From NCBI GenBank assembly GCA_019925795.1, contig CM034304.1, positions 806,001 to 870,000 of the forward strand: a stretch of DNA of 64,000 nucleotides, read 5' to 3'. Positions 21,636 to 34,022 of this stretch are shown here, in pieces. This DNA is from Dendrobium chrysotoxum (lineage: Eukaryota; Streptophyta; Magnoliopsida; Asparagales; Orchidaceae). The translations under genes and the position numbers were made by a program. The notes below the pieces were generated by a model. The model made no database searches. It saw nothing but the letters and a program-made list of their open reading frames with translations, and was not told where the DNA came from. Positions within the stretch are counted from its first letter, which is position 1. Every line of letters begins with the position of its first letter.

Positions 21636-24600
21636 CTCTCACACAAGGCCTCGTGAGAGCATGTGATACCTAGATAGCGGATGTTCTAGACACATGATTA
21701 GAGATGCAAATCAGTTCATTTCACTGGAGGCCAGGGCAGGAGGCAAGGTTACATTGGAGATAATACCACCAGGAGGGTGGTAGGCTCAGGTATAATTGGT
21801 GATTCAAAGAGTTTTATGATTGACAATATTTTGCTTGTAGATGGACTGAAACATAACTTGCTAAGCATTAGTCAACTCTGTGACAAAGGATACAGCATCA
21901 AATTCTTGCCCACTTGCTGCATTTTAAGCTTAAATGACAAAATTATTTTGCAGGGATAGAGGATAAAAAATGTCTACAAGCAGGATGTAAGTTGCATTAA
22001 AGCTAAAAATTTAATTTGCTTAAAAATTATTGCTGATGAGTCTTGGTTGTGGCATAGGAGATTGTGTCATGCCTGTATGAAAACCCTTAGAAGAGTCACC
22101 CAAAAGGACTTAGTTTGAGGTGTGCCCAAGCTTAAGTTCACTAAGGACCACCTATGTGATGCCTGTCAATTAGGGAAGCAAGTCCAGTCCTCCTTTCACT
22201 ATGTTAAGGATATTAGCACCTCTAGACCTTTAGAAGTCCTTCATATGGATCTCTTTGGACCCATTAGCACTGCCAGCTTAGGGGGGAGAGTCTATAGGTT
22301 TGTGATTGTAGATGACTACTCGAGGTTCACTTGGATTAAATTCTTGTCACATAAATCTGAGTCATTTGATGAATTTAAGTCCTTCTCCACTTGGATTGAG
22401 AGGAAGTTAGGGTGTGAGATCTTAACTATTCATAGTGATCATGGTGGAGAGTTTGAAAATGTGAAGTTTGGAAGTTTTTGTGAGGAGCAAGAGAATAGTC
22501 ATAATTTTTCACGTCCAAGGACCCCTCAGCAGAACGGCGTAGCTGAAAGGAAGAACAGGACCTTAGTGGAAGCCACTAGAGCCATGCTTACTAAGTATTC
22601 ACTTCCAAAATACTTTTAGGCTGAAGCGGTGAACACTACCTGTTATGTGCTGAATAGGGTGAATGTGAGATCAAATCAGAATAAGACACCTTATGAGATT
22701 ATTAAGGGTAGAACTCCAAACCTATCCCACCTCCATGTCTTTAACCGTAAGGTTTTCATTCTGAACAACGGGAAATCATCCTTAGGAAAATTTGACCCCA
22801 AATCTGATGAAGGAGTGTTCTTAGGCTGTTCTAGTGTGGGGAAATCCTTTAGGGTGTTCAATAAGAGGACTTTGGTGGTGGAAGAGACAACTCATGTGGT
22901 GTTTGATGAATATGTTCCTAAGGTGACTAGAGTTGAGGAAGAAGAAGAGGTAGAGGAGATTACCCAAGGGGTTGGAAATGCAAATCTGGAAGAAAGGGTA
23001 GAACATCAAACCACACTGCCTAGAGATTGGAGATATTCTTTGAGTCATCCTAAAGAACTGATCTTAGGAGACCCTTCTGAAGGTGTTAGGACTAGACATG
23101 GACTTAGGAAGGAAGTAAACCACTCTGCCTTTATCTCAAGGAATAAACCCACCAACATCAATCAAGCCCTTTCGGATGAGTTCTGGATCTTAGCTATGCA
23201 AGAAGAATTAAATCAATTTGTAAGGAATGATGTCTGGGAGTTAGTAGAAAGACCTAGAAATCAAAGTATTATGTGAATCATTGGGTCTTTAAGAATAAGA
23301 TGAATGATTTTGGTGTGGTGGTTAGGAATAAGGCAAGATTGGTGGCTAAGGGGTATAATCAGATTAATGGGATTGATTTTCAGGAGACCTTTACCCATTT
23401 TAGCTAGATTGGAAGCCATTAGAGTGCTACAAGCCTTTGCATGTTATAAGGGATTTAAGCTATTTCAAATGGATTTCAAGAGTACCTTTTTAAATGGGGT
23501 AATGAAAGAGGATGTTTTTGTAGAATAACCCCAAGGTTTTGAGAGTTTCCAATATCCAAATCATGTTTACAAATTAAAAAAGACCTTATATGGATTAAAA
23601 CAGGAAACCAGAGCTTGATATGAGAGGCTTAGCACATTTCTGTTAGAAAGAGAGTTTGTTAAGGGAAGCGTAGACACCACCCTTTTTCTGAGGAGAATAA
23701 GGGATGATTTACTCATTGTCCAGATCTATGTTGATGATATAATCTTTGGATCTTATGATAAACATTTATGTGATGAGTTTTTTAAAATAATGAGTAAGGA
23801 GTTTGAGATGAGTATAATGGGAGAATTATCCTACTTTTTGGGGTTTAGCATAAGGCAATTGGATAATGGAACATTTCTCAATCAATCTAAATACACTAAG
23901 GACATTTTAAAGAAATATGAAATAGATAAAGACAAGCCAATCAACACTCCCATGACCTCCTCTGTTCAGTTAGATAAGGATTCAAGTGGAAAATCTATTG
24001 ATCAGAAGAAGTATAGAGGTATAATTGGATCACTGCTTTACCTGACTGCTAGCCTACCTGATATTATGTTTAGTGATTATCTTTATGCTAGGTTTCAGGC
24101 TGATCCTAAAGAGTCCCACCTGACTATTATTAAGAGAATTCTTAGATATCTTTTAGGGACCCCAAACCTAGGAATCTGGAACCCTAAGCATAGCACCTCT
24201 TTTGAGATTATTGGATATTCTGATTCTGACTTTACAGGGTGTAGGGTGGATAGAAAGAGTACTTCTGGAACTTGTCAATTCATAGGATAGCCTTTAGTCT
24301 CCTGGTCTAGTAGAAAATAGAACTCAATTGCACTTTCCACTACTGAAGCTGAGTACATTGCCTTAGGGAGTTGTGTAGCCCAAGTTCTTTGGTTGAAGCA
24401 ATAAGTCTTTGTTTTAGGATTACCTGTGGGCACAATTTCTATTCTATGTGATAATACTAGTGCCATCTGCATCTCTAAGAATCCAATCCAACATTTTAGA
24501 ACCAAACATATTAATATAAGGCATCACTTCATTAGGGACCATATTACAAAAGGGGACATTGAGCTACATTATGTAGCAACTGAAAATCAGCTGGCTGACA

Positions 24601-24677
24601 TATTTACTAAACCACTGTCCTTTGACTCATTCAGCATTTTGAGGACCAGATTAGGTGTGATTGATATAAATGCATGA
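21636..24677 (+). pseudogene. pol: pol of element B, multiply broken
   Basis: Protease motif YLDSGCSRHM follows a TGA at 21664-21666 that replaces the Trp codon of A. Integrase HHCC (CDACQLGK) and core (IHSDHGGEFEN, NGVAERKNRTL) lie at 22020-22620, interrupted by TAG at 22617-22619 (Trp in A). Frameshifts near 23270-23400 and several stops follow. The YVDD of reverse transcriptase is still present at 23727, and RNase H runs to 24677 with FTKPL. Lesions are mostly C to T or G to A changes. Unlike A, the G run before RVYRFVIVDDY is unshifted here, which makes B the reference for the A frameshift. Confidence 0.9.
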
Positions 24678-25338
24678 TTTTGATGACTTCTGATTTCTGA
24701 TGTGTCTATTTTTCATTATGTTTCTGTTAGTTAGTTGTTTGATTTGATTATCCATTTTCTGTTAATTTATATTTGTCTGCTGATTTTCATTTTAGTCTTG
24801 TTAGGTTGATTTGAGTATTTATGTTGATGTAATTTTCTACCTATTTTTTTTTACTGGTTCATCTCTTTTATCTACTTTTTTATGCTTTTCAAAATCTGAT
24901 CACTGCTCGCTACTTTTGATAAACTGGACTTCTGACTAAGAGTTTTACCTTGTTTTTATTTGGAAGCTGGTAAACAGTGATTGATTCCACTGGATCTGTT
25001 AAAGGGAAAAAATATTGATGACAGTTTCTCTTCCTCTAACTCCTTTACTGGTGTATTATTTCTTCTGGATAAATATCCCCTTTAAAATTAAAATATTAGT
25101 TTTTGAAATAGAGATTTATGTTATCCTCGTACATTAATCTACCTCATATGAATAGTATTTACAAAGTCTTGAGTCATTATTATGATTTTCTAAACCAAGT
25201 GATTGCACTTATAATAAGATGTATAGTTTTTTGTTTTGTGAATTACTCTTCCTTATTGTGGAGAGCGTCTCCTATGTCTGGAAGGTAATTTTTACAGCTG
25301 AGATCCTTTAACAATTTTGAGAGGGAGAAAGCTTACAA

Positions 25339-25500
25339 AAGATGCGTAGTGCCCCAAATAAATTGAAAAAGAGGCACAAAATGAGCCCAAAGCTAAAAAG
25401 ATGCGAAATGTCGCCAAATTAAAAGATACACAAAGTGTATCAAAAATTAAAAGAAGTGTAAAACACCAAACAAATTGAAATAGAGGCACAAAATGAGCCC
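25339..25500 (+). other. conserved stem-loop tract, element B copy
   Basis: Hairpin GATACAC-AAA-GTGTATC is intact at 25425-25441 although the GC-rich small hairpins around it have decayed. Direct repeats ending GAGGCACAAAATGAGCCC at about 25371-25388 and 25484-25500. Confidence 0.7.
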
Positions 25501-25958
25501 AAATCAAGTTTTCTTCCCTTTCATATCCCTAAATGTCTTAGAAAAATTCGTGCGCCACTTAATATTTTCAAAAGCTTGTGTTTGAAAATCCTGATTTCTG
25601 GTTTATTACTTTGTAATACTATTATATCAGATATTTTTCTGGAATGAGGCTTGAAAGGATCTCTTTTCGAATCTAATTTCTTTTCTTCTGAATTGGATTT
25701 TGTCTTGAAAGGGATTTGCATCTATAAGGTGTCCGAGGTGGGAGTTACGAAAGTCGATTTTCTAACTTTATCTGGATTTCAGCACTGTCAATCGTCTTCT
25801 TATTGGTTTTTGGATTTAAAATCAAGGGAAAATTCTGATTTACTGGAGCAGTTTGATTCAAAAAAAAATTATTGTATTTTGTGTTCTTGTTTCGAGTTCT
25901 ATTCACTTTGGTTTTATTGTTTCTATTTTTCTGTTTGGCCTCCTCCTTTTTGTGATGT

Positions 25959-25970
25959 CAAAAGGGGGAG
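25959..25970 (+). promoter_or_regulatory. accessory polypurine box, element B
   Basis: CAAAAGGGGGAG after CCTCCTCCTTTTTGTGATGT, about 200 bp before the main tract, as in A and D. Confidence 0.6.
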
Positions 25971-26159
25971 TCAGTTGTAGTAGTTTTTATTCTTGATTTC
26001 AGTTGTAGTAGTTTTTTTGTTCTTATCTTGTGTTGGTTACTTCATGTGCAGTTGTGTTTCTTGTACTATTCTGATTGTTCAATAAAATTTGAAGAAATTT
26101 ATTTTTTGATCTCCTAGTTCTTTTATTTTTAAACTACTTCATATTTGTTTGCCATCATC

Positions 26160-26173
26160 AAAAAGGGGGGGAT
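26160..26173 (+). promoter_or_regulatory. polypurine tract of element B
   Basis: AAAAAGGGGGGGAT directly before the 3' LTR, with two extra G compared with A. Confidence 0.85.
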
Positions 26174-27870
26174 TATTGTAAATGTGGTTTTGATGATGAC
26201 AAACATGTTTCTAGTGTGTTTTGCTTGGCTAACCCATTTTAGGTATGAAAGATTAAGAGCAACTCAAGCCAACTCAATATCAGGTCCAAGTGTGTCCAAA
26301 TGTACTGTTTTCTTTTTCTTGAGTCAATTGTAATGTAACTGATCCCCTACCTAAGTAACCTTACACACACATACTCTGGGGGAGAGCTTGAGTGAATTAG
26401 AGTTTCTGTTCTTTTTTTGTTCAGATCATCTTGGACGATATTCAGATCATCCTGGACGATCAAGTAAAAATAGAAACCCTAATTAGGGCGACCAAGTTAA
26501 GTGTGTCTGATTAAGCAGATCGTCCTGGATTTTCCCGACATTGTACGGGATGATATGCTTAAATCAGAAATTCTCAACTGCCAGATCAAGTTAGGCAAGT
26601 TTTTATTTTTAGATATTTGGTCTGATCGTCCTGGACGATACGTGTATCGTCATGGATGATCCAGTACAATCATGCCTAAATTAGTCTGGTAATTAAGAAA
26701 AGTAATTAATATTTAATTGATATGATCATATCATCTGGGATGATCTCAAGATCATCCGGAACGATACGGATCGTCTAGTGTGTTTCAGCTGTACGTTCAG
26801 AGCGGTCATCAGGATGATTTTGCCACTATTTGAACTAATCGTATCGGACGATATCCATATCGTCCTGGACTATCAAGTCATTTTTAGGTCATCTAGCACA
26901 AGTTTCTTTGGATGACCAGAGCGGTCTTCTGGATGAAATTCCTCAATTTACACTAATCATCCCGAACGATCGCAGAATCATACGGGACGATATGAACAAC
27001 TTTTCCTTCTGATCGTCCAGAAATGCCAGATCGTCCAGGCTGAAGCAGCTGATTTTGAACTGATCGTACATGACAATCTATTGATCGTCCTAGATGATCT
27101 AGGCCGACCAGTTGAGATTTAGGGCAAATTTTGAGCCCTCCTATAAAAGATATTTTTCTTCGAACAAGAAAAATCTTTTTCCACTTTCCTTTCCAGAGAA
27201 ACCCTAGAGAAAGAGAGAGTTTGGGATAGAGAGAGAGGATCTTGTGAGGGGGAGTTCGTGAGGGATTCACGAAGGTTGCTCCAAGCAAGGATCAGAGTCA
27301 TCTTCTCCACTCATCATCTTTTGTTGTGTTGGTGTTCTTTGTGAGAGGATCATTTGCAAGAAGATTCGGGTATATGCCCGCTTCAGGAGGAAACGAAATG
27401 AGTTCAGGTTCTCTGCCTGCTTCAGGAGTAAGTGAAAGGAGTCCGAGGTTCTCTGCCTGCTTCAGGAGGAAGCAAAAGGAGGTTAGGTTCTCTACCTCAC
27501 CGTGTCGGTGGAAAGGAGTTTTGTACAGGCTTCTCCGCCTTACTGTGGGAGCAAAAGGAGAGACACTTTGAGTTAGTACAATACCCGAAGGGGAGGCTCC
27601 AGGGAGTGGATGTAGGTCAACTTGACCGAACCACTATAAAAATCTGGTGTGTTCTTTCTGATTACTTTCTGCACTTTAGTTTTTCTGTGATTATCTGCTT
27701 GGGTGAAATTTGTGTTTAATCTTTTCGTTTGAGTATTTACTTATGTTCGCTGCATATTATAGAAAATATTTTCACTGTTGCTCTAGAATTTTTTAAATAA
27801 CCAATTCACACCCCTCTTGGTTAGCCTCGGGACTAGTTCATCAGGGCTTAACATCCCTATCAAACTTTCA
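26174..27870 (+). repeat. 3' LTR of element B (1697 bp)
   Basis: Its first bases are TATTG where the 5' LTR has TGTTG, so the terminal TG is mutated; it ends AACTTTCA. Carries the decayed palindrome array (about 26425-27100), the TATA box near 27143, and the minisatellite near 27365-27500. Flanked on the right by AAAAT. Confidence 0.92.
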
Positions 27871-27875
27871 AAAAT
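27871..27875 (+). repeat. target-site duplication of element B, right
   Basis: AAAAT, identical to 18074-18078. Confidence 0.88.
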
Positions 27876-30169
27876 CACTATTAAGTAATCAACTTTTGAG
27901 ATCACTATTGAAGGTGGGTCTATAATTGCATCCGTAGTTACTAAATCCTTTGTGTTCTCTCACCTCACCTTCTCCAAGTATACAAGTGACCAGAAGGGTA
28001 AATATTTTACCCATCATAAATTCCTTGTATTTGGTAAATTTGAGATTGGTCCATCCTCAGTTGTCCATGAGATGATCAAATCTCAATGAAAGAATAAGAA
28101 CCGTTGTGTGAGGAGAAGGGCGAAAAGGCCAAACTCATAAAAGAAGCAAGCTTGTTAAACACTATAGCTGAGGTAGCCATAAAGAAATTACTTGAAGTTC
28201 CAGTAGAACCCAAAATTGCTAATTCTAAAATCCTACCTAAGGATTTCCTAATGTATGGTGGAAGTCGCTTCCATCATTTGTCTTATGTTGTAAGAGAAGA
28301 GAATGTTCTTCAGATAGCAAATTCTCCTCCTCTCGTATTCTATAGAACTCCTATCCTACCTTCCTTGTTTGTAAGGAAGAGGAAGTTTAAAATATTGTTA
28401 AATTAATTGATTTGTGAATGTGTAACTAATTATGGAAGGTTAAAAAGTAAATTTCTAAAATCTATGAAAATTGTGATCTCTACCCAGCTGATCTTAATCC
28501 TCATAGAGAGAAAATTATTCCCTAGACTACTAAATGAAAAGTACAATTTTAAGGTACAAAGCTTGCAAAGTCAATTGTTATTGCTGATGCTACAAGTGAA
28601 CCAAAGAAGTCTTTTTTATAAAAAATAAAATCAATTAATGTTCCTGCCAGTGCTCAAAACTATCACTCCAATGAAGTCTTTGCACTTGCTTTGGTGCATT
28701 AGCCTGAAGGGGATGTAATTTGATCACTTCAACTACTTCCTGTTAATCAATAAATAAATATCTTATAGTCCCTCATCATATGTTGGTCCATAAAAAGATA
28801 AGAGTTCACTGACACCACTTTGATGGTATCTAATCTTCATCCTGCTTTAATATAAAGGAGATAAAATCTATAACTCAGTCGACCTTAATATCACATGGGA
28901 AGAAGGTTTTGCAACTTATAATGGTATCCACTTCAACAACAATGGTTTCCACTAAAGGCCGTGTGGCGAAGTAAAAAAAAAGAGAGAATTGTAAAGCTCC
29001 AGTGCATTCCACTCCTGTTAAAGTATATATGCCAGTCAACCCACACTACATGGATGGAAGATCGATAGAAGAGATGATGAGCCATCTCAAGTAGAGTATA
29101 AAGAAAATTGATGAAGATGAAGTTGTTGACAGGGCTACCAGGGAATTTTATGATGAAAAGATGTTTGGAAATATTCTCATGGTAAAAACTCAAAATAAAA
29201 AATGTTAAGGTAATCTAGTAGAAACTTATTTAAGAGAGGAAGATACACCAGATCTGACTTAAAAATTACTAGATTAGTTAAATTTTAAAGATGAGCAGCT
29301 TGCTAGAATGGAAAAGAGGGTCGGGGAGTGAATGGCCATCATGGATGTTTTACAAAGTAAAGAAACTCCTTCCTCCAAAGCATAGATAGAATAAGTGCTT
29401 ATAGAGTCTGCTCAATACTACAATAACCAGAAGGAAATAGTAAAAAAAAATAAAAATAAAACTAAAGTTATAAAGTTAGAGAAAGAGTTTACATTATTAG
29501 TAGATATAATCTTGCTAGTAGAGTATCAAGTAAAAGAGGCTTTAACACAATCCTAAGGCACTTCGTCTATATTAAGGGATAGAACTTAACTAGAAGAATA
29601 TGACTTGGTTCCTTATCCTAAAGGATTTGTGACACCTCTATTCTAAACTTTCATGGTACTGAGGGTCAGGGAGTTAATGTCCATCATGGATGTTTTACAA
29701 AGTAAAGAAACTCCTTCCTCCAAAGCATATATAGAATAAGTGCTTCTAGAGTCTGTTCAATACTACAATAACTAGAAGGAAATATTAAAAATAAATAAAA
29801 ATAAAAGTAAAGTTATAAAGTTAGAGAAAGAGTTTACATTATTATTAGATGTAAGCTAGCTAGTAGAGCATGAAGTAAAACAGGCTTTAAAATAATCCTA
29901 AGGCACTTCGTCTATCTTAAGGGATAGAACCTTCCTAGAAGAATATGACTTAGTTCCTTATCCTAAAGGATTTGTGACACCTCTATTCTAAAACTTTCAT
30001 GGTACTAGAAATCCTAAAAAACATTTAGTACCCTTTTGGGCTAGTTATCGCAATGCAAGAGGCTAGGATGAGTTTTTATTCAAGCAATTTGTTAGTAGTT
30101 TATTTGGAGTAGCTTTCTACTGGTATGAAAAATTACAGGCTTTAGAATAATCATAAGGCACTTTGTCTG
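27876..30169 (+). pseudogene. gag: Ty3/gypsy gag relic
   Basis: Resumes the gypsy element after B. Short conceptual stretches include a frame at 28104-28406 and, near 29600-30130, the phrase YPKGFVTPLF, then a stop, then FHGTRNPKKHL and FYWYEKL, which resembles the Retrotrans_gag core (a phrase like F-DG-NPKEH then A-WYE-L) of gypsy gag. Stops and shifts are frequent and pol is not found, so this is a deleted, decayed copy. It contains a 345-bp tandem duplication. Confidence 0.6.
29318..30006 (+). repeat. 345-bp tandem duplication within the gypsy gag relic
   Basis: 29318-29660 and 29663-30006 match almost base for base (both contain CATCATGGATGTTTTACAAA and end CTTTCATGGTACT). Period 345 bp, divisible by three. 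Confidence 0.9.
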
Positions 30170-33100
30170 TATCAAAACTTTAATCTTAGTTTTCAATTCA
30201 TCAAACTCTATTTCAAAACTTTAAATCCTATTCATCTATGCTTTGCTATAATAATCCAATCATTGAACTCTAAATCATTCATTTAATAATCATCTTTTGA
30301 TTATCATTTGATCACCTGCTCAATCGTTAATAATCACCTAAGTGATTATCAATGATACGAGTATATTAAAATCAGAAATTCATCAATCATTGATAAACTT
30401 CAATCTTGAATCAAATCCAAATTCAAATCAAAGTCATAATCTTAAATTCAAAATTCAATGTCCAAAATTTAACCTAAAACCCTTTGAATTTTTCCTTATT
30501 TCAAGAGAATTTTCCATTATTATAAAACCCTATCAAATGACATTGGAATAATTTTTGGTCAGTTGCATATTGATTATGTATGTCCCTAGAGTCTTTCATG
30601 TCACTTTGGAAGTATTCATAGCTCTTTAAACCCCAAAACTCAAAGCACATTCAAAACATATAAAACGTTCAATATTTATAGCTCATGCCACTGGACCATG
30701 CATCTTATGGATAGTCATCCTAAAAGCTTTCTTAAAACTATTGAACATGTTCCTAATAATTGTCATGCTGACTTGAACTTCATTAAACCCTTGGGGGACC
30801 ATGGTTGTCCAAGAAAACTCATTAACCCTAAAAAAGCTTTAATCAAATGTTTTATAAACGTCCATATAGATCAAGAAAACTAAACCATAAAACCTCTTCC
30901 AATAAACTCCAAATCTCCTTTGGAGTGGGTTGGACCCAAACCTAAGCCTTGGTAAAGCTTGGTTGACCAAGTCAACCATAAGTAACTAAATGAGGAGACC
31001 TCAAAGCAAGCATTTCATATAAGGAGACCTCTCCATTGTATGAGATCTTTTCTCAGAAGTTCTAAATGTGATTTGGAATGAGTAGAACCTAACCCCAACC
31101 CCTAGTCAATCTTGGTTGACCAAACAAAACTAAAATATTTTTAAACCTAAATGAGATGCTCTAAGTCATGACAAATTGGATGCTCATTGGATCCCTATTG
31201 ATTAACCCTAGGTGACCCAACCCTTGGGCCCAGTTAGGCTAGCCACATAGCTTGACCCAAGTTTCGAAATGAGGCTCCCCATGAACCATTTCCCTATCTA
31301 AGCTGAATTGGTTCAAGCTAGTGGTTGCATTAGGTGCTCCATGACCTAGTGCACCTACCCTGAGCAGCCTAACCCTTAGGATGACTTTAGTCATCCTAGA
31401 TATGGGTCAACCAATTAGGTTGACCCAAAGTCACTAAAATACCCAAATTTAGCCATATTGCATGTTGATAACTCATCAGGGCTAATTAACCCATGAATTG
31501 TGCTTCTGATCCTTCTAGACATTTTACAACCTTAACCCCGACTATGTGATGGTCGAGGTTGACTGCAATCTAATAAATCAATCATGTGGCCCATGGGTTT
31601 AGCCCGACTCCCTGACCATGGGTCTCCAAGCCATGAAACTCTTTGGAATTCTTCATAGGGTCAAATTGGATTATCCCAGGCCTAATTATTTGCTTAAGGG
31701 GATCAAACCTGGCTGGAATTTTAGTTCACATGCATTTTAAAACACTTATAAATACTCTCAACTTTCTTAAAGATGAGCTTCTTCTCTTGATTTAAAAACC
31801 ATCTAGGAGTGTTTAGGATTATTTCCCCATATCCTCAATCCCTCTATCTATATTCTTCGGTGAGGTCAAGTGAGCTCCTATGAGTTCCTTCTGGCCAAAA
31901 CCTAACTTCTTCTCTGATCCTCCTATGGTGCGACCACTTGAAGAGAAACATTATATGGATCCTTTTGAATTCAACAAAAGTAAAACCTTGGCAATTGGAG
32001 TAGTAGTTGAGGTATTCCTTCAATCCTTAGCTTGCATATCACATTGGTTGGTCCACTATGAAAGAAATATTCAATCCAATGGGATTTGACTGTTAGAATT
32101 AATGTTCTTGAGTAGATTAAGCTCCTTGATAAATCTGAGTAAGATTTGTCAAGCAGATTTCATGGATCTTGCCCAAAACCCCTCATATATGAGAAGAATT
32201 TTGGGTGGTTAAAGATGAAATTAGAGCCATTGATCCTAATCGATGCTTCAAATAAATCTATTTCTGATCCCACGGTTCCATCCTATTTAAATCATAACCA
32301 TTTGATCTTTGATCTAACAACAAAGGTTAATATCATGTGAAACTGTTAGCATGGCAATCATTATCTGACTAATCTTTATGCATCATGTGTAAGACTCAGT
32401 GAATATGTAATTGGAGTTAATAAAATCATGAAAATTCATGTGATCTTTAAAAATTCATAACTCTTCACATAATCAGCCAAATAGGGTATTCTTTGGTACA
32501 TTAGATTTGTATTGAGGAGCACTATAAAACCACTATAGTTTGAGATTAAAATTGATAATCAGTTTAAAGTGATTTAGTGAATACTCTTTAGGGTATTCTT
32601 AAAACTATTTATAAAATATGATTCACCATGGCTTAAAACATATGGGGAATAATCATGGACATGTTCTTGACATATTCAAAATTCTTCACCTTTGTTTGAG
32701 GTAATTAAAGGATTCAATTAGCCAATTTAAATTCATGGGTCAGAAATTGGCCTGTGGATTCAAATTTTGCTAAATACAAATCCATTGGGAATTAGGTTAG
32801 AATTTTATATGGTGTGTTATCTCACTATTTAAGGCTTAGATTGCCACTAATTTTGCCCCAATCCAATAGTTAGATCTCTTTAAATAAATTTCCAAATATA
32901 TAGATAAATTTACTTTTGAATTGATTAAAACCATAGAAGGGCTCTAATGGTCTTCAAACTTCAAAGGATTTTACCTCAAGTTTTGGTAAACTTGTGATTT
33001 AAATTTCTAGAAGATTGGAGATTTTTTGGTTTGTCAACAAGGGAAACCAGAATAACCTCACATAAATGACCTAAAATTTTTCTTTTAATCATATTAAGTG

Positions 33101-34010
33101 TCATAATGCTCAAAATTAAATGCTCTTTTATGATAAAATAAAAGCCCCATCAAAATCTTAAAAAGTAAAAAGTAATTAATAAAATCCCATTATTAATTAA
33201 TTAATTAATTAAAAATATAAATAAAATTTCTAAATAATGTTAAAAACCTAAAATCATCTTTAAAAGTCATCATTAATCTCTGGTGAAGATTTCAAGAAGT
33301 TTGAAGTTGATTTAGTGCATAAACTAAAAATACCCTAATTAATCCATTAATTAATTAATTAACTACCTAAATTTGTAAAAATCCTAACTAACTAAATAAT
33401 TATACTAAAAATACAAACTCAATTGAATTGAACATAAACTTAAATCTAATAATTAGAAACATTCAAAATGTCAAATAAATTAAAAAGTCAAACCTTTTGA
33501 GTAAAGATAATTAAATATTAAAGAAATTTATTTTAATTTTAAAAAATCCGTAATAAATCTATCAAACAAATTAAAATTAGAGGAATAATAATCAAAATTA
33601 AAAATAATAGTAAGTTTATATTATTTGGAAACTTGAGCACGCAGGGCTACTGGCCCGAAGGAAGATGAAATAGGCCTTACGGCTTTGGTTTAAAAATGAC
33701 AATTATCACTTACCTAAATAATCAATAATAGATAATTAATAATATGAAGCTTTCATACCTTATATTAGATTCCATTTGGAGGACAAGAGTGTATTGAATT
33801 TATAAAGCTTAAGGATTAAAATTGCTAATCAAAATGGACTTTAAATAACTAATCATTAATGAACTTCAACATTCAAAATTTGTTTTAAATAAATCTCATA
33901 ACATTAAAGAATTAAAACTTGAATTCAAAATAAATATCCGTTGACCTGAAACAAACCAAAATAAAATGATAAATTAATTTAAATAATAATAAATTTAGGA
34001 TTTATCAAAA
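30170..34010 (+). repeat. approximately 4-kb AT-rich repeat, copy 2
   Basis: Colinear with 11330-15540. Lacks the LINE-like insert. Subrepeats around CTTGGTTGACCAA at 30896-31130. The right end is cut by the copia fragment F at about 34022. If these are gypsy LTR sequences, this would be the 3' LTR, truncated. No gene seen. Confidence 0.6.
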
Positions 34011-34022
34011 CCACACAACTTC

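Larger units (their letters stand above)
24678..26159 (+). other. noncoding 3' tract of element B
   Basis: Same plan as in A: T-rich part, stem-loop tract at 25339-25500, extra polypurine box at 25959-25970, then the main tract. No third ORF. Confidence 0.75.
18079..27870 (+). mobile_element. full-length Ty1/copia element B (Sirevirus-like), degenerate
   Basis: Two LTRs in direct orientation, a tRNA-Met primer site after the left one, gag and pol relics, stem-loop tract, polypurine tract before the right one, and AAAAT on both sides. Same family as A by LTR and coding sequence, but much older-looking: LTRs differ at roughly one in ten positions in the stretches I compared, and all proteins are interrupted. 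Length 9792 bp. It sits inside the internal region of the gypsy element. Confidence 0.95.

Noticed and set aside
28933..29193. 86-codon minus frame
   Set aside because: Antisense to the gypsy gag relic; no domain.
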